In this document: positions 1-8,730 of the stretch, in pieces
Position numbering within the stretch: the stretch's first letter is position 1
Layout: every line of letters begins with the position of its first letter
Assembly: GCA_017618275.1 (NCBI GenBank)
Contig: JAFZUS010000101.1
Coordinates: 62,001 to 126,000, forward strand
DNA: 64,000 nucleotides
Reading direction: 5' to 3'
From: Prevotella sp.
Lineage (GTDB): Bacteria > Bacteroidota > Bacteroidia > Bacteroidales > Bacteroidaceae
Program-made: the position numbers and the translations under genes
Notes under the pieces: generated by a model
Seen by the model: the letters and a program-made list of their open reading frames with translations, nothing else
Told to the model about the DNA's origin: nothing
Databases searched by the model: none

Positions 1-112
1 GGATACCCACCTCACCAGAGTCTACCACTGTGCAACAGGTTGCAAAAAGGATCAGAATCAAGGCTATGCCTCCTCCGACATAAGCCAGAATGCGATAATA
101 CTGTTTCATCAT
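1..112 (-). CDS. SPFH/prohibitin family protein (N-terminus only)
   Basis: Only the first 37 codons are inside the window; the gene runs off the left edge. Reading from ATG at 112 it gives a short basic start (MMKQYYR), one hydrophobic membrane segment (about residues 9-27) and then VDSGEVGI. That pattern, a membrane anchor followed by a V-x-x-G-x-V-G-I strand, is how prohibitin/Band 7 proteins of Bacteroidales begin. Such proteins form large membrane-anchored rings. A TACCTTTG -7 box at 148-155 supports transcription to the left. The assignment rests on the N-terminus alone; another single-pass membrane protein is possible. Confidence 0.6.
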   Translation of the reverse strand, partial: MMKQYYRILAYVGGGIALILILFATCCTVVDSGEVGI

Positions 113-147
113 ACTCTCAAATCTTAATTAGTTCCTTAATACAGCGA

Positions 148-155
148 CAAAGGTA
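148..155 (-). promoter_or_regulatory. -7 promoter box for the SPFH gene
   Basis: Minus-strand TACCTTTG matches the Bacteroidetes TAnnTTTG -7 box and lies 36 bp upstream of the ATG at 112. Confidence 0.6.
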
Positions 156-184
156 CGAAAAAAACATATAACCGCCTGTTATTT

Positions 185-204
185 GTATGTTATCTTTAGG
201 TTAA
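185..204 (-). promoter_or_regulatory. 20-bp conserved upstream element, copy 1
   Basis: GTATGTTATCTTTAGGTTAA (plus strand) is repeated exactly at 11423-11442. Both copies lie the same distance, with the element edge 30 bp from the box edge, upstream of a minus-strand TACCTTTG box. This suggests an activator or operator site shared by the SPFH and CPBP-like genes. Confidence 0.5.
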
Positions 205-301
205 ATAATCCAAAGCCCCGTTTTATGCAAAACTATGTTAAATAATTCCGTTTTCATGCAGGATTTCCGTCCCACATGAGTTTATATAATTAAATAAGGT
301 G

Positions 302-309
302 TAATTTTG
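302..309 (+). promoter_or_regulatory. -7 promoter box for the thioesterase gene
   Basis: TAATTTTG fits TAnnTTTG and lies 26 bp before the ATG at 336. Confidence 0.55.
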
Positions 310-335
310 CCGTTCAATAGAAACGACTGAAAGAA

Positions 336-749
336 ATGACACTCAAAGAATATCTATCGCAAAACGACCGCTTTGCAGCAAATAGCGGATGTGAACTAAA
401 AGAAGTGCGCGAGGGCTATGCCCGTGCAGAATTGGTGGTGACTCCTAAGCACCTTAATGCTGGCGGTGTATGTCAGGGAGGAGCCTATTTCACACTGGCA
501 GACATTGCACTGGCAGCCGTGATGAACAGTCACGCAGGACTGACCTTCGGCATTGAGAACAACATCATGTTCCTGCACAGTGCCAAGGCTGGCGACACGC
601 TGACAGCAGAGGCAACGGAGGTATATAACCACCACAAAATCCCCTACGTGGATGTGCGCATCACCAACCAACAGGGTGAACTCTGCTGTGTGGTGACAGG
701 ACTGGCCTACAGGAAAAAGGTGAAACTGCCCATCGACGGACTGATGTAA
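336..749 (+). CDS. PaaI family hotdog thioesterase
   Basis: 137 aa, the usual length for a single hotdog domain. The family signature is visible: HLNAGGVCQGGAYFTLAD (about residues 39-56), which matches the H-x-N-x-x-G-x-x-x-G-G motif of PaaI-type acyl-CoA thioesterases. The central helix carries the Asp of LAD and is followed by the strands of the fold. These enzymes hydrolyse acyl-CoA or aryl-CoA thioesters in the cytoplasm; the substrate here cannot be told from sequence. A -7 box at 302-309 sits just upstream, and the TonB-dependent receptor gene begins 17 bp after the stop, so the two may be co-transcribed although no shared function is evident. Confidence 0.85.
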   Translation: MTLKEYLSQNDRFAANSGCELKEVREGYARAELVVTPKHLNAGGVCQGGAYFTLADIALAAVMNSHAGLTFGIENNIMFLHSAKAGDTLTAEATEVYNHHKIPYVDVRITNQQGELCCVVTGLAYRKKVKLPIDGLM

Positions 750-766
750 AGGTAAAAAAGTAAAAA

Positions 767-3715
767 GTGAAAAAGTATTTGTTGGTTTTTCTCTGTATGA
801 TGACAGTCATACAGCCTATTGGAGCCCAGGATTATTTTGCCTCCGCTTCTGATTTTGCCCGCCTGTATGTAGGGGCGGTCGAGCCACAGTACCAGTTATC
901 GTTGTGGTATGACATTCCATATTACAAAGGCAATGCGAATATGTATCAAGGCCGTGTCAGTTATTATGGTGTGGTCTATGATAACGTACAACTACGCTAT
1001 GACCAACTGGAACAGCGCGTTGTTGTCCTTTCGCCTGTGGGGAATGTCTTTTGTCTGCCTGAGCAAGAACACATTGACTGGTTTGAGATAGACGGTCATA
1101 GATATGTACACGATCCAGAGGATAGTGCACGATATGCGGCTATTCTTTGTGATGGAAGCACGAATGGCATTCGTCTCTATCACAGTGAGTGGAAGGTCTA
1201 TAGTGGTGAAAAGATTTTATTTGGAGAAAAGAAATATCTAAAGACTCTCAGTACCGAAGAGCATTACACCCTCATCACCTCAGACGGAGAAAAGCATCAT
1301 GTGAAGCGTGCGTCGGATATAGCCAGACTCATTCCTGAACAGAAAAGGCAGATAAAGCAGTTTGTGAAACAGAATCATCTTTCCTTCTCAAAGAATGAGC
1401 GTGAGTATAGTCTTATGATAGTGGTGGAGGGCCTCACAGGGCGACCTACCCCCCTACCCCTCCCTAGCAGGGAGGGGAGTAAATTCTCTCAAGAGGTAAC
1501 CACTCCCCTCCCTGTTAGGGAGGGGTTGGGGGAAGGTCTTCTCCTTCTCTCCGGCATCCCAGTTCTTGACAATGACACGATGACAGCAGGCTCGGCCAAG
1601 ACAAAGACCTATATTGTGCCGGGGGTGAAGAAAGCCAAAGCAAGTGTTTCCGATAACCAGGAACTTGACGAGATCGTTGTTGTGGGTGGTCGTCAGTCGG
1701 CTGTAAAAAACATGATGATGGGTTCTGAGAAGTTCAAGCCCGTGATACTTAAGAATATCCCATCTGCCTTCGGTGAGTCGGATATTATGAAGATCGTGCT
1801 CACTCTGCCAGGTGTCACCACCGTTGGAGAGGCTTCAAGCGGATATAATGTACGAGGCGGTGCTACTGACCAGAACCTGATACTCTTCAATGGAGGTACG
1901 GTGTATAATCCGTCACACCTGTTCGGACTGTTTACCTCGTTCAATTCCGATGCGGTTGAGGATGTGGAACTGTTCAAGTCAAGTATCCCTGTCGAATACG
2001 GAGGCAGGATAAGCAGCGTATTGAGAGTGACCTCGAAGGAAGCCAATATGCAGAAACTGACTGGTTCGGCAAGTATCGGTGCCCTTACCAGCAAGGCGAA
2101 TATTGAGATACCGATTGCCAAGGATCATGTGTCACTGCTGTTGAATGGTCGTACGACCTATAGCGACTGGATTCTCAAGAAACTGCCAGAGAATAGCGGC
2201 TACAAGAACGGTACTGCTAACTTTTTCGACCTTGGTGGCGTACTGACATGGAAACTCAATAATATGCACCGTCTGAAGGTCTATGGATACTGGAGTAAAG
2301 ACAAGTTCTCGTTCAGTTCAGAGGACAGTTACGGCTATCAAAACCGTAACATCTCCCTGGAGTGGCGCTCTATCCTGAATGAAAGAGTGACAGCCACATT
2401 CTCTGCCGGACTTGACCATTATGACTATTTCAATGAGGAAAGCAGCATACCATCAGAAGCAGCCCGACTGAGTTTCGGCATTGACCAGTTATGGGGAAAA
2501 CTGCATATCCGTCAGCGCTTGTCTGAAAAGCAGACCCTCTCTTATGGTCTCTCCACACAGTATTACGATGTGCAAGCCGGTAAGTATGAGCCTTTGGGTG
2601 AGGTATCACGCATCAATACAGATCAATTACAGAAAGAAAATGCCCTGGAGAGTGCTGCATATATTGACTATGAGCATTCGCTCACGGAAAAACTGTCGGT
2701 CTCTGCCGGTTTACGTTATTCTATGTTCAATGCGCTTGGTCCTCGTGACGTGAATATTTATACTGACGGAGAACTACCATCAGAGGAAACCCTGTTGGAG
2801 ACACGTCGCGAAACAGGTGTCATCAAGACCTATCATGCCCCAGAGTTACGTCTGTCCGTTCGCTATGCCCTACAGGAGAACCTTTCGTTGAAGGCAGGTT
2901 TCAACACGATGCGCCAATATATCCATAAAGTGTCGAATACATCCATCATGTCGCCTACCGATATCTGGAAACTATCCGACCTGAATATCAAACCGCAGAA
3001 TGGCTGGCAAGTGGCAGCAGGAATCTATCATGAGACAGCCGGCAAGAAATATGAGTTCTCAGCAGAGGTGTACTACAAGCATATCAGCGATTATCTCAAC
3101 TATCGCAGTTCTGCTGTCCTGCTGATGAACCACCACCTTGAGACCGACGTCATCTCTACCAAGGGACAGGCCTACGGTATAGAACTTCAGGCAAAGAAAC
3201 CCATAGGAAAGTTGAATGGCTGGGTAAGTTATACCTTCTCACGCTCTCTGCTCCGTCAGGATGACAAGAGGGTAGCCATGCCTCTGAACGACGGCGACTG
3301 GTACCCCTCCGAATATGACAGGCCTCATGAGGTAAAGGCTGTGCTCAACTTCAAGTTTACCGAGAGATATAGCCTCTCCAGCAACTTCAACTATGCGACC
3401 GGGCGCCCGACGACCTTACCAGCCGGCAAATACTACAACTCGTATAATCAGAAATACATGCCCTATTATACTGACCGCAACACATACCGTATTCCTGACT
3501 ATATGCGTCTGGATCTTGCATTTAACATAGAACCGACCCATCGACTGACGAGTTTCCTGCACACATCGTTCTCCATCGGTGTATATAATGCCCTTGCACG
3601 CAAAAATGCCTATAACATCTATTATGTTACCGAAGGTGAGGAAATAAAAGGGTATAAGTTATCTGTGTTTGGCACTGCCATTCCTTATGTTTCACTTAAT
3701 ATTCGATTCAACTAA
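767..3715 (+). CDS. TonB-dependent outer-membrane receptor
   Basis: 982 aa starting at GTG with a signal peptide (MKKYLLVFLCMMTVIQPIGAQ). Residues 22-220 form a domain I do not recognise, in the place where SusC-type receptors carry a carboxypeptidase-like domain. A linker containing a repeat insertion follows. The plug (from about residue 305) includes DEIVVVG, LPGVTTVGE, YNVRGGATDQNLILFNG and EYGGRISSVLRV. The rest is a beta-barrel rich in aromatic and polar alternation, ending in a short C-terminal beta-strand (SLNIRFN). The next gene is a DUF4249 lipoprotein, a partner commonly found beside this receptor class, one base after the stop. The cargo is unknown; the barrel imports a ligand using TonB energy. 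Confidence 0.88.
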   Translation: MKKYLLVFLCMMTVIQPIGAQDYFASASDFARLYVGAVEPQYQLSLWYDIPYYKGNANMYQGRVSYYGVVYDNVQLRYDQLEQRVVVLSPVGNVFCLPEQEHIDWFEIDGHRYVHDPEDSARYAAILCDGSTNGIRLYHSEWKVYSGEKILFGEKKYLKTLSTEEHYTLITSDGEKHHVKRASDIARLIPEQKRQIKQFVKQNHLSFSKNEREYSLMIVVEGLTGRPTPLPLPSREGSKFSQEVTTPLPVREGLGEGLLLLSGIPVLDNDTMTAGSAKTKTYIVPGVKKAKASVSDNQELDEIVVVGGRQSAVKNMMMGSEKFKPVILKNIPSAFGESDIMKIVLTLPGVTTVGEASSGYNVRGGATDQNLILFNGGTVYNPSHLFGLFTSFNSDAVEDVELFKSSIPVEYGGRISSVLRVTSKEANMQKLTGSASIGALTSKANIEIPIAKDHVSLLLNGRTTYSDWILKKLPENSGYKNGTANFFDLGGVLTWKLNNMHRLKVYGYWSKDKFSFSSEDSYGYQNRNISLEWRSILNERVTATFSAGLDHYDYFNEESSIPSEAARLSFGIDQLWGKLHIRQRLSEKQTLSYGLSTQYYDVQAGKYEPLGEVSRINTDQLQKENALESAAYIDYEHSLTEKLSVSAGLRYSMFNALGPRDVNIYTDGELPSEETLLETRRETGVIKTYHAPELRLSVRYALQENLSLKAGFNTMRQYIHKVSNTSIMSPTDIWKLSDLNIKPQNGWQVAAGIYHETAGKKYEFSAEVYYKHISDYLNYRSSAVLLMNHHLETDVISTKGQAYGIELQAKKPIGKLNGWVSYTFSRSLLRQDDKRVAMPLNDGDWYPSEYDRPHEVKAVLNFKFTERYSLSSNFNYATGRPTTLPAGKYYNSYNQKYMPYYTDRNTYRIPDYMRLDLAFNIEPTHRLTSFLHTSFSIGVYNALARKNAYNIYYVTEGEEIKGYKLSVFGTAIPYVSLNIRFN
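1444..1540 (+). repeat. G/C-palindromic repeat inside the receptor gene
   Basis: Two palindromes (CCCCTCCCTAGCAGGGAGGGG type, at 1457-1477 and 1505-1525) are followed by GAGGGGTTGGGGGAAGGTCT. They encode PLPSREG and PLPVREGLGEG in the linker between the N-terminal domain and the plug. The same unit, including its GGGTTGGGGG tail, recurs inside the GH31 gene near 53460. Confidence 0.8.
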
Positions 3716-3716
3716 G

Positions 3717-4934
3717 ATGGCGAAACTGAAAGAATTGGAAAAATGTCTATTATGCATTATGCATTGTGCATTGTGCATTATTCTGTCTGGTTGTATTGAA
3801 GAGTATGAGGCAGACATTTCCTCGGAGGATTCCGACCTGCTCGTTGTCGAGGGCACGATATGTTCTGAAAAATGGAATAAGTTCATCCTGACACGTACAG
3901 AGGCAATCCGCTCTGACGAGCCGCTTAACTCTGATATGACATACTACAGCCCCCGAACGGTAACGGGAGCAAGCGTCTCTGTACGCGGGAGTGACGGTAC
4001 TGAATACAGGGCACAGGTAATCAATGGCAGTTACATCTGCTGGGTTGACGTCCTTTCACCTGACGTGGAATATTACCTGCATATCGAGGCGGATGGTGAG
4101 GTCTATGAGTCTGCCCCCCAGAAGCCTCTCCGTTCCGAGGGAATAGCAGAGGTAAGCGGAGTGCAAAACACACCGGACAGCAATATCGACGTGCTCGTCA
4201 CCCCAGATGTTCCTTTTGACCCTGATAAAACGAATTACTATTCGTGGACATACGATGAGACATGGGAAGTGCATCCTGACTACACGACCAACATGTATTA
4301 CGATACTGTATTAAAGAAGGGTATCTTTAAGATGCACCAGTTCCCTGAGCGTGGATGGAAGGATGGCACAAGTTCGATAATCATGGTTGGTGCCAGTTCC
4401 AGTTACGAAGGACAGCACATCCTACAACACAAAATCTACGATGTAGACCGCAGCGATAAACGTGTCTATTACAAGTATAGCGGTCTGGTACATCAACGTG
4501 CCATTTCAAAGGCGGAGTACGAGTACGAACTGGCAAGGCTACAGGCCGGTACGGAGATGGGTGGTCTGTTCACGCCGCTGCCGTCTGCCCTGCCTTCCAA
4601 TATCCATTGCCTCACGTCCAACAAGCATGTGATAGGATTCGTGGGCTGCTCTCTGAATACGAGCGATTACCGGTTCTTCCTCGATGCGGATGATTTCTCT
4701 ATCAACTATCCTCATTGGGTAGACACCCGCGAATGGTACGAAGACCCAAGCGATGCGCTTTGCCGCCGACTGTTAAATGAAGGCCTGTTCCTTTGTGTCT
4801 GGAAAGACGAAAGAATGTCTGGCGGTAAGTTTGAGACGGCATGGACAACCGAAGACCATCTTGATGTCAGATATCAAGGTGCGTATATAGAAAAACCTGT
4901 TTTTTGGCCAGAAGAAGATAATGATGAAGAATAA
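3717..4934 (+). CDS. DUF4249 family lipoprotein
   Basis: 405 aa from the ATG at 3717, one base after the receptor stop. An in-frame upstream start at 3669 would overlap the receptor gene and put the signal peptide out of place, so 3717 is preferred. The signal peptide ends in the lipobox ILSGC, followed by acidic residues (EEYEAD), as expected for a surface-exposed Bacteroidetes lipoprotein. The conserved DUF4249 start is seen (DLLVVEGTICSE, then a beta-rich domain). Such proteins pair with TonB-dependent receptors and probably act as ligand-binding partners. The signal peptide core is encoded by four 7-bp tandem repeats, so slippage would shift the frame. Confidence 0.85.
   Translation: MAKLKELEKCLLCIMHCALCIILSGCIEEYEADISSEDSDLLVVEGTICSEKWNKFILTRTEAIRSDEPLNSDMTYYSPRTVTGASVSVRGSDGTEYRAQVINGSYICWVDVLSPDVEYYLHIEADGEVYESAPQKPLRSEGIAEVSGVQNTPDSNIDVLVTPDVPFDPDKTNYYSWTYDETWEVHPDYTTNMYYDTVLKKGIFKMHQFPERGWKDGTSSIIMVGASSSYEGQHILQHKIYDVDRSDKRVYYKYSGLVHQRAISKAEYEYELARLQAGTEMGGLFTPLPSALPSNIHCLTSNKHVIGFVGCSLNTSDYRFFLDADDFSINYPHWVDTREWYEDPSDALCRRLLNEGLFLCVWKDERMSGGKFETAWTTEDHLDVRYQGAYIEKPVFWPEEDNDEE
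3750..3777 (+). repeat. 4 x 7-bp tandem repeat in a signal peptide
   Basis: Two TTATGCA and two TTGTGCA units directly abut and encode the hydrophobic core of the DUF4249 lipoprotein signal peptide. Seven is not a multiple of three, so copy-number change would shift the reading frame. Confidence 0.85.
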
Positions 4935-6150
4935 AGTAATATTACTGATCGCTACTCTGGTGCTTAGCCTGAGCACCTCTGCTGCAAGTTTTGAAACAGA
5001 CCGCACATGGTATCTTGCAGGCGAGGCGATGAAGGTCAATGTGACTGCCGACAATGCCTTGATTGCCTACGCTGAACTATGTGACAAGAACAGTCTGGCG
5101 GCAGGTGTCGTGATTCGTCTTGATGGAGGAAAGGGTACTGGTACTATCGAACTGCCCTCTGGTCTCCATAGCGGGTACTATCTGCTATCGGTCTATACTC
5201 GCGATCAGGCAAGCGTCTCTCATCGACTTGTCGCTGTCATAAATCCTCTTCGCAAGAGCAAGGACGACGATATCGAATGGGTGTCGTCTGACAGTTCCTG
5301 GGTGGATCATCGTTCTGATCCCGTTTTCGACGAAAAGCGCATCGCGCAGAGTCCCCATGATCTCGTACGCGAGACAGAAGGCCATATCATCAAGGCGTAT
5401 GTTAAGAATGTCTCTGATGACCATACTTTCAAAGGCAATCAGATCCACCCCTCCATCAGTATCATTGGGAAGCAGATACATTATTTTGAGGGGAAGATGG
5501 TTAATGACTCTATTGCCGTCTTTTACACCTACGGGATTCATGGCAAACAACCGTTAGTACTCTCTGCCCTGTCATCTACAGGCGTGAGTCTGCCGATTGA
5601 GATGGCCAGTCCGTTTGCTGCCATCATCCCAAAGGAACTCCCACATCTTGTGTTCCATTACAAGCGCAGTGAGGTGGAAACCCGCTCTCTGGATATGCAA
5701 CGGCATCAGATCGCCATTGCACCCACGGAAGACATTACGCCGTCTGACTACGACGAAACGGTATTTGGCACCAAACCTGATTTATCCTATAATCTTGACG
5801 AATACCGTCAGTTCCACACCATTCGGGAGGTGCTGATTGAATATGTGCTCTGCGTCAGCCACAGAACAGTAAACGGTGTACAAAAACTGATTGTCCGTAG
5901 AGAACAGGACTTCTATAATACTTCATTGCCGACATTAGTTCTGATTGATGGCATGCCCGTCTTCGACGTAGAACGGCTTCTGAACTATGATGCCCGCCGT
6001 ATTCACTATATCAACATCTACGGTGGTCAATACACATTTGGCAATGGTGTATATAACGGCATACTGTCGTTTGTTACGCGCTCAGGTCGACTCACCAATT
6101 ATCCAACCGAACCCAACATGCAGTATCTGGTGTATGATTTTCCCGAATAA
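4921..6150 (+). CDS. Secreted accessory protein with MG2-like start and plug-like end
   Basis: 409 aa with a signal peptide (LLIATLVLSLSTSAAS). It overlaps the DUF4249 gene by 14 bp, so it belongs to the receptor operon. Residues about 24-100 (DRTWYLAGEAMKVNVTA, then GTIELPSGLHSGYYLLSVYT) resemble the macroglobulin-like beta domain found in large Bacteroidetes surface proteins. The C-terminal part (LVLIDGMPVF ... IHYINIYGGQYTFGNG ... GILSFVTRSG) resembles the TonB receptor plug motif in which a named target is followed by a GxxxxxGIxxxxT loop. No barrel follows. Both assignments are by eye; the function is unknown, probably assisting the neighbouring receptor in the periplasm or at the surface. 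Confidence 0.65.
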   Translation: MMKNKVILLIATLVLSLSTSAASFETDRTWYLAGEAMKVNVTADNALIAYAELCDKNSLAAGVVIRLDGGKGTGTIELPSGLHSGYYLLSVYTRDQASVSHRLVAVINPLRKSKDDDIEWVSSDSSWVDHRSDPVFDEKRIAQSPHDLVRETEGHIIKAYVKNVSDDHTFKGNQIHPSISIIGKQIHYFEGKMVNDSIAVFYTYGIHGKQPLVLSALSSTGVSLPIEMASPFAAIIPKELPHLVFHYKRSEVETRSLDMQRHQIAIAPTEDITPSDYDETVFGTKPDLSYNLDEYRQFHTIREVLIEYVLCVSHRTVNGVQKLIVRREQDFYNTSLPTLVLIDGMPVFDVERLLNYDARRIHYINIYGGQYTFGNGVYNGILSFVTRSGRLTNYPTEPNMQYLVYDFPE

Positions 6151-6170
6151 GACCGAAATTCTCCAATAGA

Positions 6171-6202
6171 TTTGGTGTTTAGGTCTCTTTTTCGTAACTT
6201 TG
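6171..6202 (+). promoter_or_regulatory. Promoter of the two-component operon
   Basis: TTTG (6171-6174) and TAACTTTG (6195-6202) are 20 bp apart, matching the Bacteroidetes -33/-7 layout. The -7 box overlaps a possible TTG start at 6200, so translation should begin at ATG 6212, giving an almost leaderless message. Confidence 0.7.
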
Positions 6203-6211
6203 CAGCAGTTT

Positions 6212-7507
6212 ATGCATACAGACAGATATAAATATGTGTCGATAGTGAGTGCCATAGCAGTGCTGTTGCTGCTGGGACTCTATATGTGGATGACCTACCG
6301 CTCGGTGACAAAGGATATCACGGAACGGGCTGACAACCAGTTGACCTGGGCGATGTTCTACGAGAGTTACAGCCGTGCTGAAAACGTAACGGAGAATGAC
6401 ACACTGAGTCTGCCGGAGGCCCGTGGCAACCTCTCGTTAGCCTCATCGGTAGAAGGCATGAACGATGCGTTGAGTCGCAAGTACCATTCGGAGATCTCGC
6501 TCGACACGGTGGCGCTGTTTGTCGACTCGCTATTGAGCGTGGCCCGTATCAGCCGTGATGTGACTGTTCAGGAGATAGATGCCGAAGGACAGGTGCTGCG
6601 CCAGAACAATGACCGCAGTTCGTCGTGGTCGTTGCTGACAAAGCCCGTCAGCATCCGTCGCGACCAGTCGAAAGCCATCCGGTTAGCCCTCAACAACCCC
6701 TATCCCGAACTGGGTCGGCGACTGAGTCCGCTCTTCCTCATCAGTGCCATCATCCTCGGCTTCTTCGCCATCATCATCATCCAACTGCTGCGATTCATCA
6801 CCGAACAGGAACAGATAGCGGAACTGCGCAACGATTTCTCGTATGCGATGGTACACGATATGAAGTCGCCCCTCTCGAGCATCATCATGGGAGCCCACTT
6901 CCTCCATAGCGGCAAGGTGGACGACAAGCCCCAGATCAAGGAGAAATACTACAGTATCATCGAGGATGAGGCCGAACACCTGTTGGCTCTTGTCAACAAA
7001 CTGCTGACCATCTCGAAACTCGAAAACAAGAAACTGATCCTGAACAAGTGGGACATCCATATCGAGCCAATCATCAACGACCTCGTGGAGAAGGCCAAGG
7101 CGAAAGCCACAAAACCCATCGAGATCACCACCTTTTTAGAGGTAAAAAACGTGTTGGCTGACGAGCAGTATATGACGGAGGCCATCGCCAACCTGATTGA
7201 CAATGCCATCAAGTACTCAAAGGACGAGATCAAAATAGAGATCAAGACCTTCGATACCGATAAGAACGTATTACTAAAGGTGCGCGACAACGGTATCGGC
7301 ATGACGAAGGAAGAGCAGCAGGTGATCTTCGACAAGTTCGGACGGGCAGCCATCCATGAGAAAAACCGCAAGGGCGGTGTCTCTGGCTTCGGTCTCGGAC
7401 TGAACTACGTGGATCAGGTGATGCAGGCCCACGGTGGCAAGGTCACCGTCAGCAGCGAGAAAGACAAATATTCAGAATTCACCCTATATATCCCCAAGAG
7501 CGTATGA
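6212..7507 (+). CDS. Membrane sensor histidine kinase
   Basis: 431 aa from ATG 6212; the upstream TTG at 6200 lies within the -7 box and is rejected as a start. Two membrane segments (near the N-terminus and about residues 172-193) bracket a periplasmic sensor region without a recognisable domain. The H-box is intact (DFSYAMVHDMKSPLSS) and the ATPase boxes are present: N-box LIDNAIKYS, G1 VRDNGIGM, F-box IFDKFGRA and G2 GFGLGLNYV. It autophosphorylates on His and passes phosphate to the response regulator, whose ATG overlaps its stop by 4 bp. The stimulus is unknown. Confidence 0.9.
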   Translation: MHTDRYKYVSIVSAIAVLLLLGLYMWMTYRSVTKDITERADNQLTWAMFYESYSRAENVTENDTLSLPEARGNLSLASSVEGMNDALSRKYHSEISLDTVALFVDSLLSVARISRDVTVQEIDAEGQVLRQNNDRSSSWSLLTKPVSIRRDQSKAIRLALNNPYPELGRRLSPLFLISAIILGFFAIIIIQLLRFITEQEQIAELRNDFSYAMVHDMKSPLSSIIMGAHFLHSGKVDDKPQIKEKYYSIIEDEAEHLLALVNKLLTISKLENKKLILNKWDIHIEPIINDLVEKAKAKATKPIEITTFLEVKNVLADEQYMTEAIANLIDNAIKYSKDEIKIEIKTFDTDKNVLLKVRDNGIGMTKEEQQVIFDKFGRAAIHEKNRKGGVSGFGLGLNYVDQVMQAHGGKVTVSSEKDKYSEFTLYIPKSV

Positions 7508-8202
7508 TCAAGTTATTGTTAGTAGAAGACGACGCATCCCTCGCCTATATCGAGAAGACAGGCCTCGAAGACATCATAGGAGGCTACGAAGTGACGACTG
7601 CCTGTAACGGCAAGGAAGGCGTGAAGGCCTGGGAGGAGACACACCCCGACGTGATTATCTCCGATATCGACATGCCTGTGATGAACGGCTTCGAGATGGT
7701 GGAACGTATCCGTGAGACTGACGGCAACGTGATCATCATTTTTACTTCTGCCCTCACCTCGCCCAACGACGTGAAGGCTGGCTATCGTCTGGGTATCAAC
7801 AACTACGTGAAGAAGCCCTTCGTGCCAGAAGAACTCGATGCACATATCCAGGCGCTGATGAAGATGCGAGGAGGAGCAAAGACGCAGAAGGAGACCAGTC
7901 ACTACAAACTGGGTAAATATACCCTCGACGCAGACCATGCCACGCTACGCAACGACGATACAGGCGCTTCGCAGACCATGACCCAGCGCGAGGCACAGAT
8001 CCTGGCCATCTTAGCCGACAACAAGAATAATGTGGTGCGCCGTGAGGCCATCCTCAGCCGTTTCTGGAATACGGAGGACGACTACTTCGCCTCACGCAGC
8101 CTCGATGTGTTTGTCAACAAACTGCGCAAACTCCTTGCCGACGAACCTCGTATCAACCTCAAGACCGTCCGAGGCATCGGCCTGCAGTTGCTGGTGGAAT
8201 AA
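7504..8202 (+). CDS. OmpR-family response regulator
   Basis: 232 aa. The receiver domain spans residues 1-120, with the acidic pair (VEDD), phosphoacceptor Asp in VIISDIDMPVMNG, the conserved Ser/Thr region (IIIFTSA) and Lys in YVKKPF. The C-terminal winged helix (about 135-232) has TMTQREAQILAIL, and VRREAILSRFW leading to LDVFVNKLRKLL, typical of Trans_reg_C. It overlaps the kinase gene by 4 bp, so the two form a translationally coupled pair. Target genes are not indicated. A 21-bp tandem repeat begins exactly at its stop codon. Confidence 0.92.
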   Translation: MIKLLLVEDDASLAYIEKTGLEDIIGGYEVTTACNGKEGVKAWEETHPDVIISDIDMPVMNGFEMVERIRETDGNVIIIFTSALTSPNDVKAGYRLGINNYVKKPFVPEELDAHIQALMKMRGGAKTQKETSHYKLGKYTLDADHATLRNDDTGASQTMTQREAQILAILADNKNNVVRREAILSRFWNTEDDYFASRSLDVFVNKLRKLLADEPRINLKTVRGIGLQLLVE

Positions 8203-8283
8203 CCCAGCCTTATTGGAAAATAACCCAGCCTTATTGCGAAATAACCCTGCCTTATTGGATAATAACCTTGCCTTATTGGAAAA
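8200..8283 (+). repeat. 4 x 21-bp tandem repeat after the response regulator
   Basis: Four directly abutting units of about 21 bp (TAACCCAGCCTTATTGGAAA type) start with the TAA stop of the regulator, and a fifth degenerate start follows. There are no spacers, so it is not a CRISPR array. Confidence 0.85.
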
Positions 8284-8324
8284 TAAGGGTACACAATCCC
8301 CAAACAAAAATAAATCTCGTTTTA

Positions 8325-8356
8325 TTTGGAACTTACCGAAAAACTCCGTAAATTTG
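8325..8356 (+). promoter_or_regulatory. Promoter of the antitoxin-like gene
   Basis: TTTG (8325-8328) and TAAATTTG (8349-8356) are separated by 20 bp; the ATG is at 8382. Confidence 0.6.
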
Positions 8357-8381
8357 CAAACGATTATAAAACAAGAAGCAA

Positions 8382-8639
8382 ATGAATGCCGTATCATTGA
8401 ATAATCTTTGGAGTTATCTTCAGGGCCTTTCACTGACAGCCAGCAATCGCAAATGGTTGGCCGAAAAACTCATCGCTCCTGTCGAGGAAGAAGCAGCCAC
8501 TCCACCCGTGCTACAGACATGGGAGGAAGCAATGTCCGATCTTGATGAGTCGGAACGCGAGTTTGAACGTGGTGATGTACTTACAGGCGAGGAATTTAAT
8601 GTTCAGTGCCAAGCACTTATTGACAGTTTTGCTAAGTAG
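8382..8639 (+). CDS. Antitoxin-like small protein
   Basis: 85 aa, acidic in the second half. The layout is LSLTASNRKWLAEKLIAP, then an acidic linker, then ALxxxE-like helices ending near GDVLTGEEFNVQCQALIDSF. This resembles the small antitoxins that precede RelE/ParE-type toxins in Bacteroidales, which have a NRxWLAEKL core. It has its own promoter and a purine-rich stretch (acaagaagc) before the ATG. Directly downstream is a fragment that reads like the end of a RelE/ParE toxin, so this is probably an orphan antitoxin left by decay of a toxin-antitoxin pair. The family call is by eye. Confidence 0.6.
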   Translation: MNAVSLNNLWSYLQGLSLTASNRKWLAEKLIAPVEEEAATPPVLQTWEEAMSDLDESEREFERGDVLTGEEFNVQCQALIDSFAK

Positions 8640-8640
8640 T

Positions 8641-8730
8641 AATGCAATTTACGTCAAGGGCGACGTGTTGCGTGTTGCTGCCTTCTGGGATATGCGCATG
8701 CATCCCGACAACCTACGTAAAACTATATAA
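8641..8730 (+). pseudogene. RelE/ParE-type toxin C-terminal remnant
   Basis: Starting 2 bp after the antitoxin stop, 29 codons read NAIYVKGDVLRVAAFWDMR and then HPDNLRKTI before TAA. The pattern Y-x-x-x-x-x-x-x-x-V-A-A-x-W-D-x-R-x-x-P matches the last strand and tail of RelE/ParE toxins. No start codon or upstream toxin sequence remains, so the gene has lost most of its length. Confidence 0.6.

Noticed and set aside
3669..3716. Upstream start of the DUF4249 gene
   Set aside because: It would overlap the receptor gene and place about 16 extra residues before the signal peptide; ATG 3717 gives a normal lipoprotein signal.
8200..8283. Possible CRISPR array
   Set aside because: The 21-bp units abut directly with no spacers and no cas genes are nearby.
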